Shown here: piece after piece, positions 1 to 18,100 of the stretch
Position numbering within the stretch: the first letter of the stretch is position 1
Layout: each line of letters begins with the position of its first letter
From: Haemonchus contortus
Taxonomy: Eukaryota; Nematoda; Chromadorea; Rhabditida; Trichostrongylidae
DNA: 64,000 nucleotides
Assembly (NCBI GenBank): GCA_000469685.2
Contig: LS997562.1
Span: 28,787,677-28,851,676, forward strand
Reading direction: 5' to 3'
Notes under the pieces: model-generated
Databases searched by the model: none
What the model was told of the DNA's origin: nothing
The model's input: the letters and a program-made list of their open reading frames with translations, nothing else
Program-made: the position numbers and the translations under genes

Positions 1-1190
1 TACAGATGAGAGAAACAATGACAATGATGGAATGACTTTCTTATGTGTTGCTAACAAAACTATCTGACAGAAAACAAAACAAATTTGCAACTTCAGCTTT
101 TGTCATTTGTTCTATGGCTGTTTTCGCTTACTTCTTATGTCCCCTTCCCACCCCATAGCATTTACAGGACATTTGCAGTTACTAGGAATGATAGATTTAG
201 TGGAAGTGATCTGTCCTGAGTGATTATCTCTTTCCGCCCCGTCACCCGTGTTTGCGTGCCAATCCTTTTATCACTGATCAAACTCCACAACTGAAAAAGA
301 GGACGAAAAATCACTCTGGCCCTTGAAGTCTGGCGGTGCTAGCACACGTATGACCTGGGGATTAAATCCCTGAATTATACGCGCTCAGGCCAAGACATTG
401 TAAAGACCATATACACACACACCTACACACACATACACAAATACATACACACAGACACACACACACACACAGACGACACACCAAAAGCCTCTGTACAGCG
501 GTAGTTTTATTCGAGATCAGCCGAAATCCCAGAGTCAGTTTGCGGTTCATCCTATATCATTTTCGAACGATCTCCTCTCCTGAATTAGATTCCACATCTC
601 CCAAAAAACCACCTATTTAGACTTAGGATGGCGAAAATCGCTTGCCCCAAGAAGCATCTTCTAAACCTGCTCCTAATGTTTAGCATTTTTATGTGACCAT
701 TGTGCCATCCTCTTCTTCCAAGCGGTTAGGCGAAGTTTTTGGGCATAGTTCAGAGCAGTTAAGGAATCCCCTTCACGCTGGCCCCTGTCCTTGTCAGCGC
801 CTTCAGGCTGTTAAGGAGCACTTCATCTACCTTTTTTTTCCTTAATGTTCAGAGTTCGTCGATCGTTGACCATTAACTACTGATTTTTTTAAGCAACAAA
901 TCTTCTTGAGAAAAAATATAAATTTTTGATTTTAGCGCCGCCCTCTTCTGTGTATGCTTTATCTATTGCGTATACTTGACTTCTCCCTTTTGCAATCGGT
1001 TTTTTTTACTCCAAATGTTCTCTGAACAGAAATATTGAGTGTAGTGGTGAGTTGAATGCACATACCGCCAACCGCGAGCAGAGCTTCTCCTGATTAAGAC
1101 CAATTTCCCAGTAGTAGTGATTCTGTTTTGGTCTCTAAGTCGTCCAGGAATCGAGTTTCGAGTTTTCGTCATAACTACCTCTTATTTATA
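1..1190. other. No gene recognised (left edge)
   Basis: AT-rich sequence with only short open frames on both strands and no protein family, splice-site pair or RNA structure that I can support. The only notable structure is a CA/TG-rich simple repeat near 411-480, listed separately. The short frame with cysteine-valine runs on the minus strand near 362-550 is simply the translation of that simple repeat. Confidence 0.5.
411..480. repeat. Imperfect CA microsatellite
   Basis: Direct reading shows an interrupted run of AC dinucleotides with occasional T, G and A substitutions, about 70 bp long. It should be length-polymorphic. There is no sign of function. Confidence 0.85.
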
Positions 1191-1764
1191 TTAGGTTGAT
1201 GCATAACTACTGCGGATTTTTTTTTTCGCGGCTTTTTTTCTCTCGATAGAATTTGAATATCGAGTTCGGGTTTTTTTAGAAACAATCCACTTGATTTCCT
1301 CTACAAAAACGTACCTAGAAAACCATAGGCATATTCGCGAAATTATGCTCCAATACTCCGAGAAAGGTTGGAAGGCGGCAGAATTTTCGCGATCTCCGCA
1401 ATCTCAGTAACTTTTCGGCGATGGAACAATCAGCCAAAGCCAACCAAGAAATGGGATCTGCTCTTAATCTGCCATGTTCACCAGCAGAAACTTCTATGGC
1501 TTATCTCGTCAACCGTTCGCTGAAAAATGGCTAATAGAACTTACGTCGATTTGGATGACATGATGGCCGATGTCAAGGCTTGGATCGCCCGTATGGATCA
1601 AAACTTCTTCGCTTCTGGAATCCGACTATCTAAGCAATGGGAAGCAGTGCTTGACGTAGATGAAGTTCCGGAGTAAATATTTGAACATTCTTTTGTTCAG
1701 TGTTTTTATCGTTTCGTTAAATAAAATTTGATGAAAAAATCCGCAATAATTATGCATCAACCTA
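1191..1764 (+). mobile_element. Internally deleted mariner element
   Basis: The left end reads TTAGGTTGATGCATAACT and the right end reads TTATGCATCAACCTA, an imperfect inverted terminal repeat of about 15-16 bp. The outer bases fit a TA target. The element is about 574 bp, well below the roughly 1.3 kb of a full mariner. Near 1529-1675 on the + strand the conceptual translation keeps a mariner transposase C-terminus (a segment around FFASGIRLSKQWE, normally FxxGIxxLPERW). The N-terminal helix-turn-helix and most of the DD34D core are missing or broken. It is a non-autonomous, dead copy; the family call is firm and the subfamily is not resolved. Confidence 0.85.
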
Positions 1765-2909
1765 GTAAAATGCTTTCCTTAGTAAATGAATGACGTTCGT
1801 TTCATTCGCTTATCCAATGCTAAAGTTTACCTATTCCTTTCACCTATCCTGCTTATGTTGGAACCGATGGAAAGATTTCATTCTTGGCACTAGCCATTTC
1901 GGCGCACGCTCTGCTTCACGTATGCGGGCTACGTTTAGCTCATGTGTGATGTGAACATCTTGGCCTATGCCAAACTCATCCCAACCTGACCGCGTCGCTG
2001 GTGTTTTTTCACGTGACCCAGAGCCGATTCTGGAGGGATCATCATCATACTATATCATTCCATGCTCGAGTCAAATCTAGTGCGCTCTCTATTGTGTGAC
2101 TCCAGAATGAAGAGCATCTGAAGGTGAGCAGATGTCTGACGACATCGTCGAGGTTTTTTTCTGCAAGGTTTCTCATCACATGCTTACCTTGGTCACAAAC
2201 GATATATTATGGGTACTTTTCCCCGAAAATCGCCTCGTGGTTGCCGCACCCGATGTCGCGTAGTCGCTTGAACGTGGAAGGTTCAAATCCCAGCGAAGGG
2301 TACCGTAGCCGCGATGCCACTGGCACTTGCGGTGGGAACTCGGGTAGTAGTACCACCACCCTGCTCAGACCACTTCAACTGTGCATCCGTGGTTAAAATA
2401 AATTCAGGTCAAGACGGAATCCAACTACTTGCTAAGACACACCATTCGAAAAATTTCAGACCTTTGCGAATCACCTGAAGCACTGCACTCTTTGACTACT
2501 GAAGTCCTCTCGAAGCTAACCCTCGGTTTCACAACGTTGGAACTGCCTGGAGGCTCTCTTCCGAACAGTTGGTCTACCACTATTCTTCCGTTTCGGAATC
2601 GGTCTGTTGCTAAAAAAGCTTCCATCTGTGTTGTGGTCAACTTGAAATCAGTTCACAGATTCACTGCTCAGTAACCGTGGACTCTTTTCTGCTAGTCACG
2701 TAATGCTTTGAGTTTCTCCTGAGATGGGCAACCTTCACGATATAACTCAAACGGCGCTCCTTAAAGCAGAAATATCTATTGAGGATTAATTGTGCAGGGT
2801 CAAGGTGAACTCCTATGGACACCATATCACCGTATCACCGGTGTCAGACGTCGTCGCGTTGATCATGGATTCCCTCGAGCGAGTAGTAATGTTTTCATTC
2901 GTCCCTATT
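1765..2909. other. No gene recognised
   Basis: No supported coding region. Near 2255-2305 a segment reading GGTTCAAATCCC resembles a tRNA B box, with a weak A-box-like stretch only about 30 nt upstream, too close for a real tRNA. It may be a scrap of a tRNA-derived short repeat. The short open frames on both strands here have no recognisable motif. Confidence 0.4.
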
Positions 2910-3799
2910 AAGGACCACTCTAGTCCAGTGGGCCCTCCACCTTGAAGGACACAGACTGTTCTTTCAGTTCGGTGCTTTGGTGAAGGAGTGGCGGACCAAA
3001 AGCCAGACTTCGTCACGAAAGCTCTCTACATAATAGTCCTGGCCTATTCTTGATGTGCCGAGGGATTTAGTCAGTAACCGCCTGGCTCAACGGACATTAC
3101 AGAAACGCATGAGGTGTTCGGCTCACTCTCACTGATTCCTGGCGTAAGCAGCGGAGTCCCTGATTTTCGTTGACGGAACTCGGTGCTTCGAATTCCTGTC
3201 ATTCACGATCGTCGAGAAATACTGATTGTTGTCCTTCCAACATCGTCCTGATTGGCGGTGGCTGCCTATTCATTCTGCTTACATTGGGTCCAGATCTCTA
3301 GGGAATCGTAAGCTAAGGTGTGAAGGATCGCAACGTCGAAAGGATGGGCTCGGATGTTGTTCGACTTCTCAACTGTTTCCTATACGTTCTTCAATGCTCC
3401 CTAGGTCGCGCGTTTCCTTCTTAAATCCAGGCATTTTCGACTCAGACACGTAGCCAGAACAACAGAGATGTTCGTACTAATCAGCATCAAGTTAGGAACC
3501 AAACCGTTTCCCACTGTACATATTCGTTAAGTCGGTGATAGGCCGATTTCGCCACAAGCGTTATCATGCTCGGCTAGCATTCGTTCGTCCTGCTCGATGT
3601 CGGTGTTATAAGCAGGGTGTCGTCTGCAAAACAGATTTGATATAAGAATCGCCAGTCGATCCTTATTTTCATGTCTTCCCATTCCAAAGGACGTATGGTG
3701 TTCCAGGGAAGATGATGTAGTCCTGTCGCCCTCTCGCTTCACGTTGATGATGGCTTTCCTGTAGATGTTGTGTTTCTGGTCATGTGTTAGGAGGCTCAC
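2910..3799 (-). mobile_element. Decayed RTE-like non-LTR retrotransposon, 3' part of RT
   Basis: Read on the minus strand from 3799 downwards, broken frames match in order the back half of the reverse transcriptase of nematode RTE-like elements. First comes a segment with GMGRHENKDRLAI followed by DEQ/ML-AEHDNACGEIGL, then, after frameshifts, a stretch like a K-N-I-R-A-H-P-F-D block and an L-A-Y-(D)-S-x-E-x-W block (usual form LTYASETW). Last come traces of the RWAGHVMR and DWIPRDIKR tail. There are several stops and at least two frameshifts, so it is a pseudogene fragment. The family call comes from recall of similar hookworm sequences; the coding order is seen directly. Confidence 0.7.
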
Positions 3800-3903
3800 T
3801 TTCTATGTTCAGTAGAAACACCCTGGTGATCCTGGGCTTGAATTACGGCTTTGGTTTTAAATATTGTCGAAGGCTTTCTCCAGACTGGTGGGCTCAACGG
3901 TAT

Positions 3904-4023
3904 GGCTGCCTTCATAGTCCACGATTTGGCCCGCGACCGGTCGCACGATCGGTCGCTGCGACTAGTCGCGCGATCGGTCGCAGCGACCGGTCGCGGGCCA
4001 AGTCGTGGACTATGAAAGCAGCC
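3904..4023. mobile_element. Foldback MITE, copy 1 (120 bp)
   Basis: Termini are GGCTGCCTTCATAGTCC and GGACTATGAAAGCAGCC, and almost the whole element is one inverted repeat. The arms are built from repeated GGTCGC/GCGACC units around a short centre. It is flanked by TAT on both sides (3901-3903 and 4024-4026), a clean 3-bp target-site duplication. No coding capacity. It belongs to the same family as the copies at 29863, 43426 and 62560. The minus- and plus-strand open frames across it are mirror images and not genes. Confidence 0.85.
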
Positions 4024-4026
4024 TAT

Positions 4027-6480
4027 GACGCAATGGACGCCATCATCAAGCCATGTTGCTTGGCCTCCCAATCATGCAAAACGTTTTACTTTTGAATTTG
4101 CTGAATAATGCAGAGTAAAGAGGTAATCGCGTACCCAGTACACAGGTAGATGATATAGAGTTTCCTACTGGCTTCATATTTTGTTAGGACAATTTCTCCC
4201 GACATTTCATTTAGCAGAGAGGGCGTCTTCCTGGAGAGAGTCAGGAGATGCTACGCCAGCTCAACGAAGAGTTGTAATCATTGTACGTCTTACAGTGGCA
4301 GAGTGATGTCATCACAATGATAACATCGGTTTGAAATGATTTCGCTGAAACGATTGATCCCTTGGTGGTGTCAGGGGTCAGTTTTCCGCAATAGCTCTCT
4401 TATCACTATCATTGATTTGCGAAAGAACAAACATACAGTCGTAGAGATCGATAAAGAGTCTAATCGGCCCTAAATAGACACTATTCAAATAAGACATTGA
4501 TATTATAATGGCACCCTTTACTGCACAAGAAGGGGTTCCACTCAGCCACTCCAAAAAATGTTAGCATTGCCCTAGCAAGTTGGGGACCTTGGTAGGAGGA
4601 CGATCCACTTACCATGGCAGGTATGATGAGGGAACGGTAAGAAAAGTGAACTGCGGAAAATCCAAAAGAACTAGCAGGAGAGGAGCTGCAATAAATCATT
4701 CCCGATGTTGTCATGGCTAATCCTTTGCTACTTTGTTAATAGAAGACAAAAGCTGTGACCGAGCTGATGGAACGGGAGGATGACTTCGGACGGACCTCTG
4801 AAATAGTTTACGCTTTATATACAACAACAGGCATGACCTTCGAGATTCCTCTTTCATTTTCTCAATGGCTAACGCCCTCTAGACGTCTACAAAAACGTGT
4901 AGAGATCTCCTAGCTGTTGAAGGAGTGGAGACGATCACCCCTTTTTCTTCAAGTTCGACTGATTTCTTACGGGATTTTGGCCTTCCCTCGTAATCAACTC
5001 ACATCTCTCTTTTGAAACAGCCTACAAAGGTGATCCTAACAATCTACTAGAGTTTGAAGGGAAGTTGGGAAGCAGAGTTCATGTAAGTATCCAGGAGGTA
5101 AACAAAAGAAATCACAATTCAACACAAAGTTATAATAATGATGCCTGTTAAGTAACGTGCTCTGAAAATCTGATAACTCCCGAACCATTTAGAAAGGATG
5201 TATATGTTTTATTGAGAATTCCTGCACGAAATTGGATTCAGTATCTATCATCTTTGACATTGTCATCGCCGTCGCTGAACTCAGCCAGTCTTACGTTGAA
5301 ATCCATTTTGATACAGATAATACGCACGATTCAATTAGCTGCTTACCATCGAAATCACATCCACTTCAGTGCTTTGATTTTCCTTTTACATGTTAGAAAC
5401 CGAGTAGGATTGGGAGATGGGTATTTGGATCGGTCGGAATCAGTGACCCCACCGCAACTCACCCTTTTCCATGAGCTCAATAAAGCTAATATTTTCAGGA
5501 AAAAAATAGATCAAAAATAAGTTTGATTTGCTGTTGGTCGATTGTTACCCTTAATATTTTCATCCACGAATTTTGGATAAGGAACAGTAGCATCTATCAG
5601 AGCATAATGTAAATAAATGGCTTTTATATAAGAAAAAATCAAACTGGAATCGGAAAATGGGTAGAATTTGAATCGGGAAATATGTAATCCCTACTGGTAA
5701 TTGCTATTCAATAGCGTTGGAAAGTAGGTTCTCACCTTTGCTATGTTCCTACATATTTAACCGCGGTTCTTATCGAAGAAGTCGACTTTTACTGATACAT
5801 CTGTACCACACCGAAGATGATACTGATAAAAATCCACAGATTTTTTAAGAAATCCTGGCCTGGGGCCAATGTCTTACCTACAGTTCGGGGTAAATGTTAG
5901 GGACTCGTTGCATTCTTGCAACTTCAGCATCTGCCCTTCATCCTCTCTTCATCATTTCCAACACATTTTACTTTTCTCTTCTGATACTATTAACATCGAC
6001 CAAATGTACACCTGAAGAAAATCGTAAATGGTAAGGCCTATCATATGTACTCACTTCCAGTCCGAAATTATTACATTTGCTTGTTTATTTTTATTCCCAA
6101 CAGCTGCCTTAATCCGTTGTTATAATAGTGAAATATTTTTCAAAAGTTTAAATGTTTCCCGAAATAAATCTACAATCCTTTAAGAGGGCTCTCCTCAACA
6201 TTTATCTATTTCAATAATCTTTTCTCCACTCAAATTGTTCAAAACCTCCTGTAAACTCCCAGCGTTAGTGGGACCAGGATCACATTCAAATCGTCGAAAA
6301 CAATCACGCTAAGTTCGGAAACACCGATTTAATAAATCGCGAAAAGAGCAGCAAACGAAAATTACCTGGGTAAGCGTAAAACAAACTACCTGAGTAAACT
6401 CAAACCCATATCCCATCGAAAACTTCTGACCTCAAATACTCGAATTGTCCGCGGTGCTATACTCACGTTTCGATTAATTT
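4027..6480. other. No gene recognised between foldback MITE and egl-30
   Basis: About 2.4 kb without a supported gene. One minus-strand interval near 4618-4690 is bounded by a plausible acceptor (TTTATTGCAG) and donor (ATG|GTAAGTGG) and is open, but I could find no partner exons, so I do not call it. The right part is AT-rich, as expected of nematode intergenic DNA upstream of a large gene. Any egl-30 distal regulatory elements would lie here, but none can be recognised by eye. Confidence 0.4.
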
Positions 6481-6877
6481 CGTCAAAAACCTAGGCAACA
6501 GCACATATTTCTTTCAAATAATCATCAATGGATTATTTCAGACCCACAACTGCGCAACAGGACGTCGCCCATGTGAGCTGGTCCTGCAGTGGCTCGGCAT
6601 ACGGTAGAAGAGGTGTGTGCAGAGGACGCGAGTGAGCGTGCGGCTGCGTTGCGGTCGCCGTGGTTCGGTCGTCTGCGGATCACCTTTTGGTGGACGAGAG
6701 CGCGCGCCGTTTCTGTCTCGTCTAGTCCTCCTCCCCATTCTGCTACGTGTCGTTGTTGCGGGTGATGTCCGTGACCTGATGTCACTGATTAATTCGTGAT
6801 AGAATCCAGCAGACGTGTGAGAATAGAGCAGAAGACGACAGAGTGGTTGTGAGTCGGATTCTGAAGCGCGTCTCACG
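6481..6877 (+). promoter_or_regulatory. egl-30: Probable 5' UTR / proximal promoter of egl-30
   Basis: The 350 bp before the egl-30 ATG change abruptly from AT-rich to GC- and CpG-rich sequence. No convincing TTTCAG trans-splice acceptor lies just before the ATG, so the transcript may start here with a long 5' UTR, or a splice leader may join further upstream. Open frames on both strands in this stretch show arginine-rich composition typical of chance translation of GC-rich DNA. Confidence 0.4.
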
Positions 6878-14074
<7,197 letters not shown>

Positions 14075-14810
14075 CGCGTCGCCGTCGAGTCGTCGTGTCG
14101 CCGGGTGCTTGTCTTTCGTTGGTTCGTTGTTCGTGCGTCGACGTCAGTGTCGACTAGACTGCCCGCGTGAGCCGCCGCCGTTAAATCGCCTAGGAATCGT
14201 TGCTTGCTCGGCTGCCAAGCGTCGTCGTGTCGTTGTCCTCGCTCATCTCATCCAATCTACCAATTGATTATTTCTATTCCTTCCTCCACATAGTTTGCTC
14301 GCAGCGCCCGTTTAGGGGGTTCCCGTCCTATGTCACTGTTTCCTCCTCACCAGCTCGTATTCCGTTCAAAGTGCGCGGACGCTCCGCACTGTAAGTGCCA
14401 GATGGCGCGGCGTTCCATATTTCTCGTCCCTTTTTTTATTTTGCACTCTTTGCGCTGATCGCTCTCTCGCTGTATCAGTTTCGAGCGTCCTGCCCTCACG
14501 GCATACCCCTATAGCACTCCCCTGCATGGGTATCGGTAACTTTTATTATGTATATACCGACGTATCCCTAGTCACGACTATCTGCTTCTCTGCCCCATCC
14601 TAACCAATCCTCGCAACACTCCAATTGACCCTCTTTTTTTCCTATACCTTTTCACACCGTACACCCATTTATATATTGTATCAAATATTTTCAATAGTTT
14701 TTAATTCATATTTATTAATTTTGAACTCATTTTGTGTAAATGTTTTGTGGATATGGTTATTTCATTGAATTTTGTTTGTTTTACAGAAAATAAATGAGCC
14801 AAAATTTGCG
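14075..14810 (+). other. egl-30: egl-30 3' UTR with polyadenylation signal
   Basis: Sequence following the TAG at 14072-14074. It begins GC-rich and becomes AT-rich with T-runs. A canonical AATAAA lies at 14789-14794, a plausible cleavage signal for a UTR of about 0.7 kb. Other AT-rich stretches earlier could support shorter forms. The interval to the emr-1 stop codon at 15200 therefore holds two convergent 3' ends. Confidence 0.5.
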
Positions 14811-15199
14811 CGTTCGTTTTACACAGTGCATTGAGATTTACGAACCACACAAACGAGAAACTTCTGCATGCAAGGAAAACCAACGGTCGCTTTTTGAATG
14901 GGCTAATTGGTCCCAGAAATCACACAATTCATTACTATGGTCGGGTAACATTTATTGCGAAATCACATGCTAACAACAAGTCCACAGATGCTGATCGGGC
15001 AAAACACGGCATAAAGAGTTTGAAAAAAATGCAAAATTAGTTTTAAAAAAAGGGAAATACAAAAGTAACAGTAAGGTAACGAAACAACGAAAAGGTAGGA
15101 ATTGTGAACGTGCACTGGCGAGGGAGATCGCTGCCTCATCAGGAATGGAGAAGGGCATGCTGCTGAGGTGTATGGTGGTGGACACTGTCGCACTGGGTA
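14811..15199. other. Convergent intergenic/3' UTR of egl-30 and emr-1
   Basis: About 390 bp between the likely egl-30 poly(A) signal and the emr-1 stop codon. Read on the minus strand this would be the emr-1 3' UTR. No other gene is apparent. The small frames here are not supported by splice sites or motifs. Confidence 0.5.
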
Positions 15200-18100
15200 T
15201 TACAGCTCTTCATCAGCTGCTCCTCCTGCGGTTTGACGATGCACACGATCCGACAAATAGAATACGAACACAACCAGAGCCATCAAAACCACCACAATCA
15301 TGATCTGAAAGTAATGAACTTAAGTAGGTCCCCTCAAATCGCAGAACCCTTCCGTATGAACGATTGCTTGGTGTCCATACAGTTGTACCAAGCAGGTAAT
15401 TCCAACATAATGCAAAGGGACTTCGGGAGAAAATGGCTTTATTTTTGTTGGAAAGTTATTTAATAACGCTTTGGGGCACTACCCATTTCTTAAGATCAAC
15501 TAAACACAAACGACAGTCGAGCCACAACAGAGTAGTTACAAAGCTACCTTACGATGGGAAGGAAAACGAAAATTCTGGGAAATGGTACCTGGCTAATGAG
15601 GTATCCTAAACTATACCGCTACTCCAATTTGTCTCCTTACCTAATTTGGCTGTATCCGGCTGAATACTGATTTGATGGAAGAAGAATCGATCAAATAAGC
15701 AGTCAGCTCGCTATTGACAAATTTCTTTTTTCAGCAAGCTCTTTCAGTTCCCCGTTCAGAGATATTCGTTGTCTTTAAGTCAACACAAGAAACGTTTGTT
15801 TTGTTTAACATCTCTTTGAACTTTGATCTCAATGAGTGGCATTGAAGCGATTCGAATACATGATTTGTCATAGCCAGATCTCTTGAGTGGATTACGAAGA
15901 GCAGCGAACTACTGCTTAACCTTTCGTCGTTACAGTAGATAAAAGATGATTCCATCAACGAATGCAAACATTAATTAGAACAGTAAAAAATTGGGAACTT
16001 GATGTTCTGCCTCACCTGACACAAATGCAAAACTTTTACTTTACCTTCAACCCTTGCCAATTCTACATAACTTGCCAGAAACAGACTGCATGGATGGGAA
16101 AAAAAACTTGAATAATCTACTTACTTTACTGCTTTTGTTGAAGAAAAGTCGACGGATCTTTTCAAGCAGAGGAACCAAATTCTGGATGCAAAGGGGCGCG
16201 CAGTACGATCTCGCATATTAAAAGTGATAAGTGCTTCATCAATCTGACTTTGCCTCCAAAAAAGGGAACCTCTCATTCGAGTTCAAGACAACATCATGCT
16301 GTTATTTGAAGCCCAGAAGTAAAACTACCCCAGCCAAACTATAGCTACGACAAAAATCTCCAGCCAAGAGAATTGAAATCTGTCCTGAGCACGAACTAGT
16401 TTTAAGGAAAATTCTACCGAGTTCCCAGATTGGAATGATATAAAAAATCTGGAATATATATGCTCAATGTTCTGCCACAAAATTTTTTTTCTTGATTTAT
16501 GGAAAACATATCTGAGACCATACTATTTGTCATGTGCTTGACAGCTTTGAACTTCGAAGGGTACAGGAATTCTTGAAATTGAACAGTTTTTGAATGAACA
16601 AGTTGTTAGCAATTCAAAAAGTAAGAGGATTCACGTCTAAAACATACAAGTAGAAAAAAGTGTAGCAAATCTAGAACTAAATGCTACAGAAAAAGTGGGA
16701 ACTGGGGAAACTATGTTGTGTTCTCATAACTAACACACATAAACCGAAATGGAATAAATAAGAGTCACAATTACCAATTATTTATCGGGGAAGTTGAAGT
16801 CTGGGCGTTCCTTTACTTTCAATTCATCAGATCATTCAAAGCAACTTACCAAGAGGAAACAACGAAAGGCAAAATTCGTCTTAATCGATAGAGGAAGTCC
16901 GACCAATTCTTCGCTTTTATAAGTGATAAAAAAATTAGTTTTTTTCTAAAAGCTCACCAGCTGGCCTAACTATTTTTTTACCTATTTTACTTGTTCTTAA
17001 CTTTTACCAAAGTAAACCGATGAGAATCGCAACACTTCCTCTACAATAAAGCAGTAAACGCGATTTGTCGGTGCCAGAAAATTCCTCCAATTTTGATCAG
17101 AAGTAAGAAAAAAGGTCATAGAAATTACAGCTAGTTCAGAGAAGGTCAAAATATCGTCCCATTTTGTAAGTAGTGCGTCAGGATGGGTTTTAAAACGATG
17201 TAATCGTATATGTCTTTGAAACATAGAGAACAATTCGCTGAAAAGAATTCTGAAAAGCTCTTCAAACGTGGCAGCTTCCAATCCTGCAGGTTACATTTAT
17301 GAGACAGTTAAATAAGGGTGAATAGCGTAGTCAGTTCTGAGGTAGATGAGCACTGCATTTCTTATGGGAAGACTCGTCTCCGAATCCTTGATGCGCACAT
17401 CCTTTCATCTGTTCCCAAAACTTCTCATAAAATCTGAACGCACGTCCCTAGAAATCACTTGTTCGGTGAGCTTTCCAGTTTGAAACTATGCAGACGTTCT
17501 TCGAGCTCCACCACAAACGCCCTGCTAAAGACCTCGATCTGATGACGTCGGCCGCGGACTAACATTAATAGACGAAATTCCACGAACTCACGAATTCATT
17601 TAAAATGTTATCACGAAGTGATTAAAACCGAAACCACCGACTTCAGATAGTTCTCCTGCTCTACCCGAACGATTTCACCCTTTTATGCAAACTTATGTGT
17701 CAAATATAGTCACAGTGAGAGGACTCTCAGAAGGAAGCATAAACAGCGAAGCACAGATGTTTGGCAATTCACATAGCAAATGAAGAGGTCATCTGTTAAG
17801 ATGAACAATCCGTGAGTGGTTTCTGAATCCGTGCGAGTTTCAAAAATGAAGTAGAACCCGTAGTTAAACCCGCCAACGCGATTCCGTGGCGAATTACTCT
17901 TCGCATAGTTCAGCAGCCTCTTTTACCACTTTCCCTCCTATCCTTACCCCAAGGAGAAAATGCTGCCACACTGGTAGATCAACGATGCTCAAAGAAGCTT
18001 CGTGCATAGGGTTCCAGACCCGTCTATTGGCGAACATCAAAGACGTTGGATTTGATGATTCATAAGCTGAACAATTTGACAACTGGAGGATAACAGTTTA

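Noticed and set aside
2255..2305. tRNA gene suggested by GGTTCAAATCCC
   Set aside because: A and B boxes are too close and there is no acceptor or anticodon stem.
16997..17281. 94-codon minus-strand frame as an extra emr-1 exon
   Set aside because: The flanking exons already join in phase and this frame has no matching acceptor/donor pair that I could find.
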